Source: CAZADH01 sp964483805 (lineage in GTDB: Bacteria > Muiribacteriota > Ozemobacteria > Ozemobacterales > Ozemobacteraceae). From it: a stretch of 43,124 nucleotides of DNA. Below, piece by piece: positions 16,635 to 25,785 of the stretch; the first letter of the stretch is position 1; the number at the start of each line of letters is the position of its first letter. The position numbers were made by a program, and so were the translations under genes. Under the pieces are notes generated by a model. It ran no database searches, was not told where the DNA came from, and saw only the letters and a program-made list of their open reading frames with translations. The stretch spans positions 1 through 43,124 of the forward strand of contig CAZADH010000014.1 of the NCBI GenBank assembly GCA_964483805.1, in the 5' to 3' direction.

Positions 16635-19600
16635 ATGCAGTGTCCAGCCTGTGGGTTCGAGAACGAGCCCGACAACAAATTCTGCAACATCTGTGGCGGC
16701 GCGATTGCCGCTGACGGCGCATCTCTCGCCACCCCCGACGAGCGGGATCCCCTCGGTCTCGATTTGAACCTCGACGCACTCGGTCCGGCCCCCGCAACCA
16801 CGGGAGCGGGCGGAGCCTCCCCGGCGGCGGGCACCGATGCCTCGCTGAATCTCGACGGCGGCCTCGACTTGAACCTCGATGCACCGGCCGCAGCGCCGCT
16901 TGCCGACAATTCGCTCGACCTGAATCTCGACACGACCGCAGGCGACGCCGGCACGCTCGATCTGTCAGCCACGCCGGTGGGTGACGCCGCCGACGGCAAT
17001 GCCCTCGATCTGAGTCTCGAGACCGCGCCATCGGCCGGCAGCGGCGAACTCGATCTCACCCTGGCACCCGCCGCCGACACCGCGCTCGACCTCGACCTGA
17101 GTGCAGGCGCTGCGACCCCGGCACCGCAACCGGTCGACGACCTGCAACTCGACCTGACGGGGGCGACCGATCCCCTGGTCGAGCCGGCCGCGGCCGCAAC
17201 CGATGACCTCACGCTCGATCTGACCTTCGCTGAACCCCAACCGGCGACCAAGGCCGCTCCCCCCACGCCGACCCGGGCAGCACCACCGGCGCGGGCTGCC
17301 ACCGTTTCGACACCGGTCGCGGCCGTAAAGGCAGCAGCCAAACCGGCGCCGGCACCAACACCGGCACAACCGGCCGCTGACGACACGGGGTTCGACCTCG
17401 ATCTCATGGAAGCCGCCAAACCGGCGAGCAAACCCGCGGCCAAACCGGCGGTGACGGCTCCGGCACCGAAGCCGGTCGCCCCGCCGCTGCCTCCTGCCGC
17501 CGACGAGTTCTCGATCGACGCAACCACCGACACCACCAGCAGCAATACATTTGACTTCGGTGATCTCGACAGCACGGCGCCGTCGACACCAGCGAAAGCC
17601 GCGGCAGCAGCGGCGCACGAGCCACCGGCCGAAGAAGACGACATTCTCAATCAGTTCATGATCAAGAAACCGGCGGCCCCCGAGGCCAAGCCGGCGGCCA
17701 AGGCGCCGGCACCGAAGCCTGTACCGGAACCCGAACCGATCCTCGATGTGGCCGATCCGTTCGACCCCGACCCGACCCCGCTGCCTCCGGTGCGCAAACC
17801 GACGGCAACCGAGACCAGGGCGACGCCGCGGCCCGCACCGATTCCCGAGCCGGAACCCGAACCGATCACCGTTGACGACAGCCCCGCGGTGGGCAACATC
17901 GACGACGATCTGGCCAGCCTGATCGTCGGCATCGATGGCGGCACGCCGCCGGCCCCCAAGCCGAGCGCGGCGCCACGGGCACCAGCGGTCGCCGTCGAGA
18001 TCGAGCCGATCGAGGCCAACATCGACATCGGCGAGGAGTTGGCGCCGGCCGAGTTCACGCCACCGCCACCCCGCAAGGCCGCGGCCACCGCCGATCACGA
18101 ACCGGTGACCTATACCCTGCCGCCCGAGGAAGAACCGCCGACGATCAAGCTGAGCGACGACGACGTGCTCGACGCGGTCGCCCCGGTCGAGGCCACGCCG
18201 CCCAAACCGCAGACACCCGATGACGAGCGGGCCGAGATCCGTATTGCTCTGAGCAATACAACCGATGTCGACAACCGTTACGAACTCGCGGTGCGCCTGA
18301 AGGAACTGGCCGATGCCGGCACCATTCCCGACTTCATCAAGCTGCTCGGCGACGAGTCGCGCGACATTCAAGAGATTGCCGCCGAGACGCTCGGCACGCT
18401 GAAAGCCGCCGACGCCGCCAAGCCGCTGATCCAGATGCTGGCGACCGGCGAGAGCACGCAGAAGTTCATCGCCGCCCGTTCGCTCGGCCTGATCCGCGAT
18501 CCGTTGGCGGTCAACCCGCTGATCAAACTGCTCGAGGAAGACAACGACGACCTGCGCTACGTGGCCCTGCAATCGCTGGGCCGCATCGGCGAACCGGCCG
18601 CGATCAAGGCGGTCTCGACGTTCCTGCGCAGCCGCAACCACGATCTGCGGTTCATCGCCTGCGAGTCGTTGGGCGCGATCGGCCGCCCCGAGGCGCTCTC
18701 GGTGTTGCTACCGATGTTGAAGGACCCGCACTTCGAGGTGCGGCTCAAGGCCATCGAGGCACTGGGGCGACTGGGTTCGCCCGAGGCGTGCGACCACCTC
18801 TTGGTGGTGTTGTCGGAAGACAACGAGCGCACGCGCCTGGCCACCATCGAAGCGCTGGGCATGATCAAGAACGGCAACGCCGTCGATACGCTCATCGACA
18901 TATTCGCCGTCGGTTCGCCCGAGATTCGCGAGAAGGTGTTGTGGGCGCTGGGCGAGATCGCGTCCGAGCGTGCGGTCGATCCGTTGCTCGGCTTGATCCA
19001 GAACTTCACCCCCAAGCAGCTCGAACTGGCGCTGACCACGTTCGCCCGCATCAAGAGCCCGAAAGCGAGCCGCTTCGTGCTCTCGATCCTCGACCGCGAC
19101 GATCCGGCGCTCAAGCTCAAGGCCATCGTGGCACTGGGCGAGATTGCCGAGAAGGCAACGGCGAGCAATCTGATCCCGTATCTCGAAGGCCCCGAGCCGG
19201 CCATGAAAATGGCGACTGCCAACAGCCTGGGCAAGATCGGCAACCCGATCGCCATCGACCCGCTGGTGGCGCGCCTGCTCGATTCCGAGCGCGACGTGCG
19301 CCTCGCCGCCATCGAAGCGCTGGGCATGATCAAGGGCGCCAAAGCGATCGGTCCCCTGGTCAACAGTCTGCGCGAGCAAGACCAGCGCATCATCGAGAAG
19401 GCCGAGTGGGCCCTGTGCGAGTTGAAAGAGCACTCGGTCGAACCGCTGACCAAGGCGCTGACGACCGAACCGGCACAGGTGTTGCCGTCACTGGTGCGGG
19501 TGTTGGGCCGCATCGGCAGCATCAAGGCAATCTTCCCGTTGCTCAAAGTGCTCGAGAATGCCGACGCCAATCTCAAAAAGACCGTTGCCGACAGCCTGTT

Positions 19601-21101
19601 GGCGATCGACCATCACCTGACGGTCGAGAATCCGATCTCGGTGATTCTGAAAGAGCCGTATGTATGGTCGCAATACAGTATTGCCCGTGTATTGGCATCT
19701 CTGGGTGATGATCGCGCTTTCGCGCTGCTGATCAAGATCGTGCGCGAGACCCTCACCGAGAAAGATTACAAGAAGCTGGCCGGGATTCCCGACAAGCGTA
19801 TCCTCGAGTGTGCGGGGCAAATCCAGTTGCTCATCAATCTCAACGTCGCGCAGATGTTCGCCGAACTGGGCAACGAGCGCGCCGTGCCGTTGCTCGAGCA
19901 GTTCTTCGCCTCCGGGTCGCAGAGCGAGCGGCTGTGGGTGATCGAGGCGCTGGGCGGCATCAAGCATGATGCGGCCCTCGACGCGCTCATCGAGATCCTC
20001 AAACAGCCCGAGTTCCAGATCCCGCTCGATCTGCTGGCCAAGAAACTGATCGCCAATCCAAGCCGCAAGCTGGTCGACAAGCTGGTGCTGTCGGCTTCGC
20101 ACCCGACCGACAAGGTGCGCGTCGCCGTCGCCACCGTGCTGGGTCAGACCAAAGACCCGCGCGGCATCCGCACATTGTCGCAACTGGTCAAAGACCCGAT
20201 CGACCAGGTGCGCAGCGCCGCCATCGAAGCGATCGGCGCCGTCGGCACGACAGCCGCGGTACAGCCGGCGATCGAGGCGTTGAAAGACACGGTCGAAGGC
20301 GTGCGCGCGAAGGCCGCGACGGTGTTGGGCGATCTTGCCGACACCGCGGCAGTCGAGTTTTTGCAGGCGTCGACCCGCGATGCGGCCGAGGCAGTGCGGC
20401 AACTGGCGGTGAAAGCGCTGGCCCGCATGGCCGACGCCCGCGTGCCCGACATCCTCATCGGGGCGCTTGGCGACAAATCGGAAGTCGTGCGGGCGACCAC
20501 GGTCGAGATGCTGGGACTGCGCAAAGACCGCGTCGCCATCCCGCATCTGATCAAGTCGCTCGAAGACCCGGCCGAAGCGGTGCGCGAGAAAGCCGCCATC
20601 GCACTGGGCCGCATCGGCGATGTTTCGGCGATCATCCCGTTGCTGTCGCGCCTCGACGACCCCTCGCCGATCGTGCCCCTGGCCTGTGCCGAGGCGATCG
20701 TCACCTACGGGGTGCGCGGCTACGCCACGCTGATCAACGCGATGAAGGCCGAGGACGAGCGTCTGCGCCGTCACGCGGCCGACATTCTCATCCGCATCGG
20801 CGAGACACAGTTGATCAAGGCGCTCATCAAGCTGACCCACGACCGCAACAACCACCTGCGCGAGAACATCGCCCGGATCCTAGGCCGTATCGGCGATGCG
20901 ACGACGATCGAACCGTTGATGGGCCTCCTCGCCGACCGCACCGCGGCGGTGCGCCGCACGGCCGCCGAGGCGCTGGGCCTGCTGCACGACATCCGGGCCA
21001 TCGTCGCCCTCAAGACGGCGGAGCGCGACCAGAGCCGCGAGGTGCGCCAGGCGGCAACGACGGCGTTGTCGCAGATCATGGCGGCCCACAACCTGGTGTG
21101 A
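16635..21101 (+). CDS. Giant zinc-ribbon/HEAT-repeat protein
   Basis: A 1488-residue cytoplasmic-looking protein; GGAGGT lies 7 nt before the ATG. Residues 1-22 form a zinc ribbon with two C-x2-C pairs (C-P-A-C and C-N-I-C). Residues about 35-200 are an acidic low-complexity region in which L-D-L-x-L-D and L-N-L-D units recur many times. Residues about 200-530 are a Pro/Ala-rich linker with scattered acidic patches. From about 532 to the end the sequence is an unbroken run of HEAT/PBS-lyase-type repeats, roughly one per 31 residues, with the recurring pattern A-I-E-A-L-G-x-I. Such solenoids are protein-binding scaffolds; no catalytic motif is seen. Partner unknown. The HEAT part starts at a perfect DNA hairpin (18241-18259). 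Confidence 0.88.
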   Translation: MQCPACGFENEPDNKFCNICGGAIAADGASLATPDERDPLGLDLNLDALGPAPATTGAGGASPAAGTDASLNLDGGLDLNLDAPAAAPLADNSLDLNLDTTAGDAGTLDLSATPVGDAADGNALDLSLETAPSAGSGELDLTLAPAADTALDLDLSAGAATPAPQPVDDLQLDLTGATDPLVEPAAAATDDLTLDLTFAEPQPATKAAPPTPTRAAPPARAATVSTPVAAVKAAAKPAPAPTPAQPAADDTGFDLDLMEAAKPASKPAAKPAVTAPAPKPVAPPLPPAADEFSIDATTDTTSSNTFDFGDLDSTAPSTPAKAAAAAAHEPPAEEDDILNQFMIKKPAAPEAKPAAKAPAPKPVPEPEPILDVADPFDPDPTPLPPVRKPTATETRATPRPAPIPEPEPEPITVDDSPAVGNIDDDLASLIVGIDGGTPPAPKPSAAPRAPAVAVEIEPIEANIDIGEELAPAEFTPPPPRKAAATADHEPVTYTLPPEEEPPTIKLSDDDVLDAVAPVEATPPKPQTPDDERAEIRIALSNTTDVDNRYELAVRLKELADAGTIPDFIKLLGDESRDIQEIAAETLGTLKAADAAKPLIQMLATGESTQKFIAARSLGLIRDPLAVNPLIKLLEEDNDDLRYVALQSLGRIGEPAAIKAVSTFLRSRNHDLRFIACESLGAIGRPEALSVLLPMLKDPHFEVRLKAIEALGRLGSPEACDHLLVVLSEDNERTRLATIEALGMIKNGNAVDTLIDIFAVGSPEIREKVLWALGEIASERAVDPLLGLIQNFTPKQLELALTTFARIKSPKASRFVLSILDRDDPALKLKAIVALGEIAEKATASNLIPYLEGPEPAMKMATANSLGKIGNPIAIDPLVARLLDSERDVRLAAIEALGMIKGAKAIGPLVNSLREQDQRIIEKAEWALCELKEHSVEPLTKALTTEPAQVLPSLVRVLGRIGSIKAIFPLLKVLENADANLKKTVADSLLAIDHHLTVENPISVILKEPYVWSQYSIARVLASLGDDRAFALLIKIVRETLTEKDYKKLAGIPDKRILECAGQIQLLINLNVAQMFAELGNERAVPLLEQFFASGSQSERLWVIEALGGIKHDAALDALIEILKQPEFQIPLDLLAKKLIANPSRKLVDKLVLSASHPTDKVRVAVATVLGQTKDPRGIRTLSQLVKDPIDQVRSAAIEAIGAVGTTAAVQPAIEALKDTVEGVRAKAATVLGDLADTAAVEFLQASTRDAAEAVRQLAVKALARMADARVPDILIGALGDKSEVVRATTVEMLGLRKDRVAIPHLIKSLEDPAEAVREKAAIALGRIGDVSAIIPLLSRLDDPSPIVPLACAEAIVTYGVRGYATLINAMKAEDERLRRHAADILIRIGETQLIKALIKLTHDRNNHLRENIARILGRIGDATTIEPLMGLLADRTAAVRRTAAEALGLLHDIRAIVALKTAERDQSREVRQAATTALSQIMAAHNLV
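18241..18259. repeat. Perfect 9+1+9 inverted repeat inside the HEAT gene
   Basis: GTATTGCTC and GAGCAATAC flank a single T. The arms are the dispersed GTATTG/CAATAC word in outward orientation, extended by CTC/GAG. Confidence 0.8.
19671..19683. repeat. CAATAC-A-GTATTG palindrome (1-bp spacer variant)
   Basis: Both hexamers of the dispersed motif are exact but separated by one base instead of three. A further GTATTG follows at 19689-19694 and a GTATGTATGG lies just before, making this the densest cluster of the word in the window. Confidence 0.75.
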
Positions 21102-21117
21102 GCGAGGCCGAGATCGG

Positions 21118-21132
21118 CAATACGGTGTATTG
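21118..21132. repeat. Best copy of the dispersed interrupted palindrome CAATAC-NNN-GTATTG
   Basis: Both hexamers are exact around the spacer GGT, and the element ends directly at the start codon of the uracil-DNA glycosylase gene. Cores of the form ATAC-NNN-GTAT occur also at 12047-12057, 14002-14012, 24274-24284, 32376-32386, 34335-34345, 38239-38249, 39809-39819 and 40784-40794, with many further copies holding one exact hexamer. Confidence 0.85.
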
Positions 21133-22428
21133 ATGGCAAAGGCGGCCAAAGCGGCCAAGAGCGAGAAAGAAGAGAGCAAGGTGCCGGTCGACCTCGACCT
21201 GGTGCGCTTGCTCACTTTGCCGGGGCGTGACGATGTGACCACGCCACTGGTGCCGCTCGACGGTTACGCGTTCGTACCGGACCCCAGCGCCGGATCGCCG
21301 GCCGCCGCGCCACCGGCCGCCGGTTCGCTGGCGACGGCCGGAATGCCGGTGGGTGGCACCACCGCAGGAAAGACCGTGACCCCGGCCACACGCCGTCCGG
21401 CGCTCGAGCCGTTGGCCGCCACGGCCGCAGCGGCGACGGTGGCGGCCGGCCTACCAACGACACCCCCGGCACAACTGCGCGCCACGATCGCCGACCTGCT
21501 GCGCGAGCATTCGGCGGCGGCCGCGGCGGTCGTCACCCCGACGCCACGCGCCGGCGGCGCGCCAAAGAGCAATACAACAGATGCGCATCGACCGACAGCC
21601 GGCACGACCGGCGCCGCGCGCCCTGCATCCGGCGCTACGCCGACCGGCGAGGGCGGAGCAATGGCCGCACCGCGTCCGACGCGCCCTGGAACGACGGGGA
21701 TCACACGCACCCCAGGCACAAACAGCAGCGCCGGCAACGGCAGGCCAAGTGACCCCGGTGGCCCCGGCGGCAACGGGGGTACCACGGGCAAACCGCCGGT
21801 GGTGGTGGCAGTCGAACCCCAGATCGACCCGGCCGACGACAGTTTTGCACGCATCCGGGCCGATCTCGAGAGTTGCAAGGGGTGCAGCCTGCACGCCACC
21901 CGCACCAATATCGTGTTTGGCGAGGGCAACCCGCAGGCGCTGCTGGCGTTCATTGGCGAGGCGCCGGGCGCCGACGAAGACGCCTCGGGCCGGCCGTTCG
22001 TCGGCCGCGCCGGGCAACTGCTCGATCAGATCCTCACCGCCACCGGCATTCCACGCGAAGAGGTGTTCATCGGCAACATTCTCAAGTGTCGGCCGCCGAA
22101 CAACCGCACTCCGACCCTCGACGAGATGAAGGCGTGCGGGGTGTATCTGCGGCGACAGTTGAACCTGATCAAACCGCGGCTGATCGGCTGTCTGGGCAAC
22201 ACCGCGATCAAGTATCTGATTTCACCAACGGCGCCGGGCATCACCCGCATTCTGGGTCAGTGGCAGGACTCGATCTTTGGCATCCCGTGTCTGCCGCTGT
22301 TCCACCCGTCGTATCTGTTGCGCTATCCGTCGCGCGAGCAGGGCAGTCCGAAGTGGCAGATGTGGCAGGCCATGAAACTGCTGAAGGCGCGCTACGACGA
22401 GATCAAGCAACAGCAACGTAGCACATAA
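21133..22428 (+). CDS. Uracil-DNA glycosylase, family 4, with long N-terminal extension
   Basis: A 431-residue protein. Residues from about 238 onward are a complete family 4 uracil-DNA glycosylase: [4Fe-4S] ligands C248, C251, C319 and C335 (C-K-G-C, then K-C-R-P-P-N-N-R, then A-C-G), motif A as G-E-A-P-G-A-D-E-D and motif B as H-P-S-Y-L-L-R. The family removes uracil from DNA in base excision repair and is normally about 200 residues. The extra 235 residues are a basic start (K-A-A-K-S-E-K-E-E) followed by an Ala/Thr/Pro/Gly-rich disordered region. The ATG at 21133 directly follows the palindrome and has no Shine-Dalgarno; a TTG three bases earlier is possible. Confidence 0.9.
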   Translation: MAKAAKAAKSEKEESKVPVDLDLVRLLTLPGRDDVTTPLVPLDGYAFVPDPSAGSPAAAPPAAGSLATAGMPVGGTTAGKTVTPATRRPALEPLAATAAAATVAAGLPTTPPAQLRATIADLLREHSAAAAAVVTPTPRAGGAPKSNTTDAHRPTAGTTGAARPASGATPTGEGGAMAAPRPTRPGTTGITRTPGTNSSAGNGRPSDPGGPGGNGGTTGKPPVVVAVEPQIDPADDSFARIRADLESCKGCSLHATRTNIVFGEGNPQALLAFIGEAPGADEDASGRPFVGRAGQLLDQILTATGIPREEVFIGNILKCRPPNNRTPTLDEMKACGVYLRRQLNLIKPRLIGCLGNTAIKYLISPTAPGITRILGQWQDSIFGIPCLPLFHPSYLLRYPSREQGSPKWQMWQAMKLLKARYDEIKQQQRST

Positions 22429-22659
22429 TACTTACCGGGTATTTACGCAGCACACCCGCCCGCACAGGACGTGCGTAGTGGGCGTTTGCCGCCACGGACG
22501 TGCGCAGGAGCGCCGGATCGGCTCGGCGCCAGGGATGGCGCGCGACGAGCCGAGCAGGCGGCCCGAAACGTCAGTTTCGGGCGGTGCAAACGACCCGAGC
22601 GCACGGGCGCGCGTAGTGGGCGTTTGCTGCCACGAATGGCGGCCCGTCGGGACGAACGC
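22429..22659. repeat. Convergent intergenic region with two copies of a 24-bp repeat
   Basis: Two near-identical 24-bp copies of GCGTAGTGGGCGTTTGC-Y-GCCACG lie at 22473-22496 and 22611-22634, differing at one base. Fifteen bases of the unit recur at 37307-37321 in another intergenic region. Between the two copies lies the hairpin at 22561-22582. Neither strand has a convincing gene. Confidence 0.7.
22561..22582. terminator. Perfect hairpin between convergent genes
   Basis: GCCCGAAAC and GTTTCGGGC pair over 9 bp with the 4-nt loop GTCA. It lies between the ends of two converging genes, so it may act as a terminator in either direction, although there is no U tract. Confidence 0.45.
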
Positions 22660-23040
22660 TCAGAACCTGACCTTGATGTCGTCTTTCGTCCCTGGTTTGC
22701 CGTCGGGGCCACACGAGAAGACCACGCGTTTCTCAGGATCGCACTGGTAGTTTTTCTTCCAGGGGTCACTCGGGACCGTGCGCGGGTGGTTCGGATCGCT
22801 GCGCAGAATGTCGGCGAAGTCTTCTTTCGCGATGACGGTGCGGTTCGAGCGCCGCACCAAAACGACCAACTCTTCGATCTCACGCAACGCCTGCGCGATG
22901 CGCGAGTGCTCGGCGCGAGCTTCGGGCGTCAGTTCACTCTTGGCCGGCCACCAGTGCGGTTTGAAGAACCAGGCCACCGCGATGACCACGACCACGAGCA
23001 GCTTGCCGAGCAGCGACTGCCCGGCGCGGTTGCACAACAT
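22660..23040 (-). CDS. GspG-like pseudopilin with degenerate prepilin signal
   Basis: A 126-residue protein. A GGAGG precedes the ATG at 23040. The N-terminus looks like a type IV prepilin: short basic leader (C-N-R-A-G), then Q-S-L-L-G-K-L-L-V-V-V-V-I-A-V. Position 5 after the presumed cut, normally Glu, is Gly. The C-terminal part matches the T2SG calcium-binding end: P-S-D-P-W-K-K-N-Y near residue 96 and S-C-G-P-D-G-K-P-G-T-K-D-D-I at the end. In type II secretion the major pseudopilin has Glu5 while the tip protein GspK lacks it. It stands alone here, apart from the T2SF-GspE fusion 20 kb away. Confidence 0.7.
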   Translation of the reverse strand: MLCNRAGQSLLGKLLVVVVIAVAWFFKPHWWPAKSELTPEARAEHSRIAQALREIEELVVLVRRSNRTVIAKEDFADILRSDPNHPRTVPSDPWKKNYQCDPEKRVVFSCGPDGKPGTKDDIKVRF

Positions 23041-23448
23041 GGTCCAACCTCCCCGACCCGATCGAGAATCGCCGCGGGCCGCGAACCCCACCCCGCTGCC
23101 CCGGCGTCACCTGTCAACATATCAGCAACGGGCCGCCAATGCTACCTCGATTGCAGCGCCACGTAAACTCTCAGTGAGCGGGGGCACGCGCCCGTTCCAC
23201 GTCGGCCCGCTCGGCTCGCGGCACAGGTCGTTGCACGCCGCCCGCGAGCCTCACACCCGTTCCACGTCGGCCGTTGCACGGCGCCCGCGGTCGGCCGCGT
23301 TGCGGCCTCCGGGCGCCACGCGCCAGCGCCACCCGTAACTGAGAGGTTCCAGCGCCACGAACCGCACGCGCTGCGCCGCATCGGTACGGCAGCGCGGTTG
23401 ACATGCGCGGGCGGCGGTGTTACGAATGTCACCTGAAAGGCAACCCCA
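23041..23448. other. Intergenic region upstream of the metal transporter operon, with short repeats
   Basis: No gene seen. It holds two 17-bp copies of CCCGTTCCACGTCGGCC at 23191-23207 and 23256-23272, and an 18-bp pair differing at one base (CGTTGCACGCCGCCCGCG type) at 23229-23246 and 23273-23290. The proximal promoter at 23398 leaves a leader of only about 16 nt, and I find no B12-box-like sequence, so a cobalamin riboswitch is not apparent. Confidence 0.6.
23398..23426 (+). promoter_or_regulatory. Promoter of the cobalt/nickel transporter operon
   Basis: TTGACA at 23398-23403, 17-bp spacer, then TACGAA at 23421-23426 with a TG one base before it (extended -10). Confidence 0.65.
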
Positions 23449-24441
23449 ATGCATATTCCCGACGGTTTTCTCACTGCTCCCACAGCCGCGACTTGCGGCG
23501 TTCTCGCGCTCGGCGGCGTCGCGGTCGCCCTGCGCACGACCACCCGGGTCCTGCCCGACCGCAAGGTCCCGTTGCTCGGGTGTGCGGCGGCATTCGTCTT
23601 CGCGGCGCAGATGTTGAATTTTCCGGTGGCGGCCGGCACCTCCGGTCACCTGATCGGCGGGGTGTTGTGTGCGGTTTTGCTCGGTCCTGCTGCGGCAGTC
23701 GTCGCCATGACCACGGTACTGATCCTGCAGTGCCTGCTGTTCGCCGATGGGGGCGTGACCGCGCTGGGCGCGAACATCCTGAATATGGCGCTGGCGGCGC
23801 CGATCGTGGGTTACGGCCTGTATCGCGGCCTCTTGCGCCTTCTGGGCACGGGGATTGGCGGCCACATGATTGCCGCTGGTATCGCTGCGTGGGCCTCGAC
23901 AGTCACCGCTGCGCTGCTCTGCGCCGGAGAGTTGGCGAGTTCCGGGATCGTGGCGTGGCACCTGGTCTTCCCGGCGATGGGTTTCATCCACGTGCTCATT
24001 GGCCTGGGCGAAGCTGCCATCACCGCGATGGTGCTCGGCGCGATCGGCCGCGCCCGGCCCCCGTTGTTGGAGGCGTCACCAACCGCCACCAAGGGCACCG
24101 GGGAATGGGCGGTGACGGCCGCGGGCGTCATCGTCGCCATCGGCCTGGTCCTCTTCGTGTCCCCGTTTGCCTGCGCCTGGCCCGACGGGCTCGAGAAGGT
24201 TGCCAACGAGCTCGGGTTCGAGCACCGCGGCGCGGCAGACCCGGTGTTCTCCTCGCCGATTCCCGATTATGCAATACCCGGTATGACATCATCGTTCTGG
24301 GCCACCGCACTGGCTGGTCTCACCGGCCTGCTGGCGACTTTCACCCTGTTGGTCCTCTTCGGCCTGGGCATGACCCGATGCCGACAACACGACATCGCTC
24401 TGGCCCCGGTCACCCCCGAACAGGCGCCGCGTGCTGAGTGA
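23449..24441 (+). CDS. cbiM: CbiM/NikM-type ECF transporter substrate component with fused PDGLE (CbiN-like) domain
   Basis: A 330-residue membrane protein. It begins M-H-I-P-D-G-F-L, the family start whose His2 takes part in metal binding in CbiM/NikM proteins. About 210 residues of hydrophobic CbiM core follow, with H-L-I-G-G-V and H-M-I-A-A-G-I-A-A-W. From about residue 215 a second unit carries P-D-G-L-E-K-V-A and P-I-P-D-Y-A-I-P-G between two membrane helices, the PDGLE domain that replaces CbiN/NikN. Together with CbiQ and CbiO it makes a complete cobalt or nickel importer; which metal cannot be decided from the sequence. Confidence 0.92.
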   Translation: MHIPDGFLTAPTAATCGVLALGGVAVALRTTTRVLPDRKVPLLGCAAAFVFAAQMLNFPVAAGTSGHLIGGVLCAVLLGPAAAVVAMTTVLILQCLLFADGGVTALGANILNMALAAPIVGYGLYRGLLRLLGTGIGGHMIAAGIAAWASTVTAALLCAGELASSGIVAWHLVFPAMGFIHVLIGLGEAAITAMVLGAIGRARPPLLEASPTATKGTGEWAVTAAGVIVAIGLVLFVSPFACAWPDGLEKVANELGFEHRGAADPVFSSPIPDYAIPGMTSSFWATALAGLTGLLATFTLLVLFGLGMTRCRQHDIALAPVTPEQAPRAE

Positions 24442-25032
24442 TCCGTATCAACCGGGCGCGAGTTGCCTCCACCGCGGGCCACCGACCCTGAAGATCGTCG
24501 CCGCGCTCGCGCTGGTCGTGATCGTGGCGGCGAGTCCCACGGGTGCGTGGGCGACCTACGGATTGGTCGGCGTGGGTCTGCTGGTCGTTTTGCTGGTGTC
24601 CAGCGTGAACTGCCACCATCTTGCCTGGCGTTTGCTCACCCTCGAACCGTTGGCCGCCGGGATCCCCTTGCTCGCCCTGTTCCGCCCCGACGGCATCGCG
24701 TTGTGCCTGACCCTGATGGTGAAGAGCAATCTCTGTCTGCTCACCATGCTCTTGCTGACCGCAACCACCCGGTTCAGCGAGGTCGTCACGGTTCTCCGAC
24801 GCCTGCGGGTGCCGGCCCAGCTGGTCACGACCCTGGCGCTCGCCTACCGCTACCTGTTCGAGTTGGCCGACGAGGCCACGCGCATGAGCCGGGCTCGTCG
24901 CAGTCGTACTGTCACCGAGGCACGTGGCCTCGCCTGGTGGATATCGGCGACGGTCATCGCCGGCCTGTTTCTGCGCACCCTCGAGCGGGCCGAGCGCGTC
25001 TACATGGCCATGGCCGCGAGGGGTTGGCACCG

Positions 25033-25036
<4 letters not shown>
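24431..25036 (+). CDS. cbiQ: ECF transporter T component CbiQ
   Basis: A 201-residue integral membrane protein with about five hydrophobic segments. The cytoplasmic coupling helices carry the family pattern L-R-R-L-R-V-P-A-Q-L and A-L-A-Y-R-Y-L-F-E-L-A-D-E-A, and the A-R-R-S-R and A-A-R-G-W motifs that contact the ATPase. The GTG start lies within the end of cbiM (11-bp overlap) and the stop overlaps the ATPase start by 4 bp, so the three subunits are translationally linked. Somewhat shorter than the usual 220-250 residues. Confidence 0.9.

Positions 25037-25781
<745 letters not shown>

Positions 25782-25785
<4 letters not shown>

Noticed and set aside
23100..23448. Possible cobalamin or nickel/cobalt riboswitch before cbiM
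   Set aside because: No B12-box-like sequence was found and the best promoter leaves only about 16 nt of leader. A covariance search could still change this.
22429..23448. Possible CRISPR array in the repeat-rich intergenic DNA
   Set aside because: The repeats are only two copies each, with unequal spacing and no cas genes nearby.
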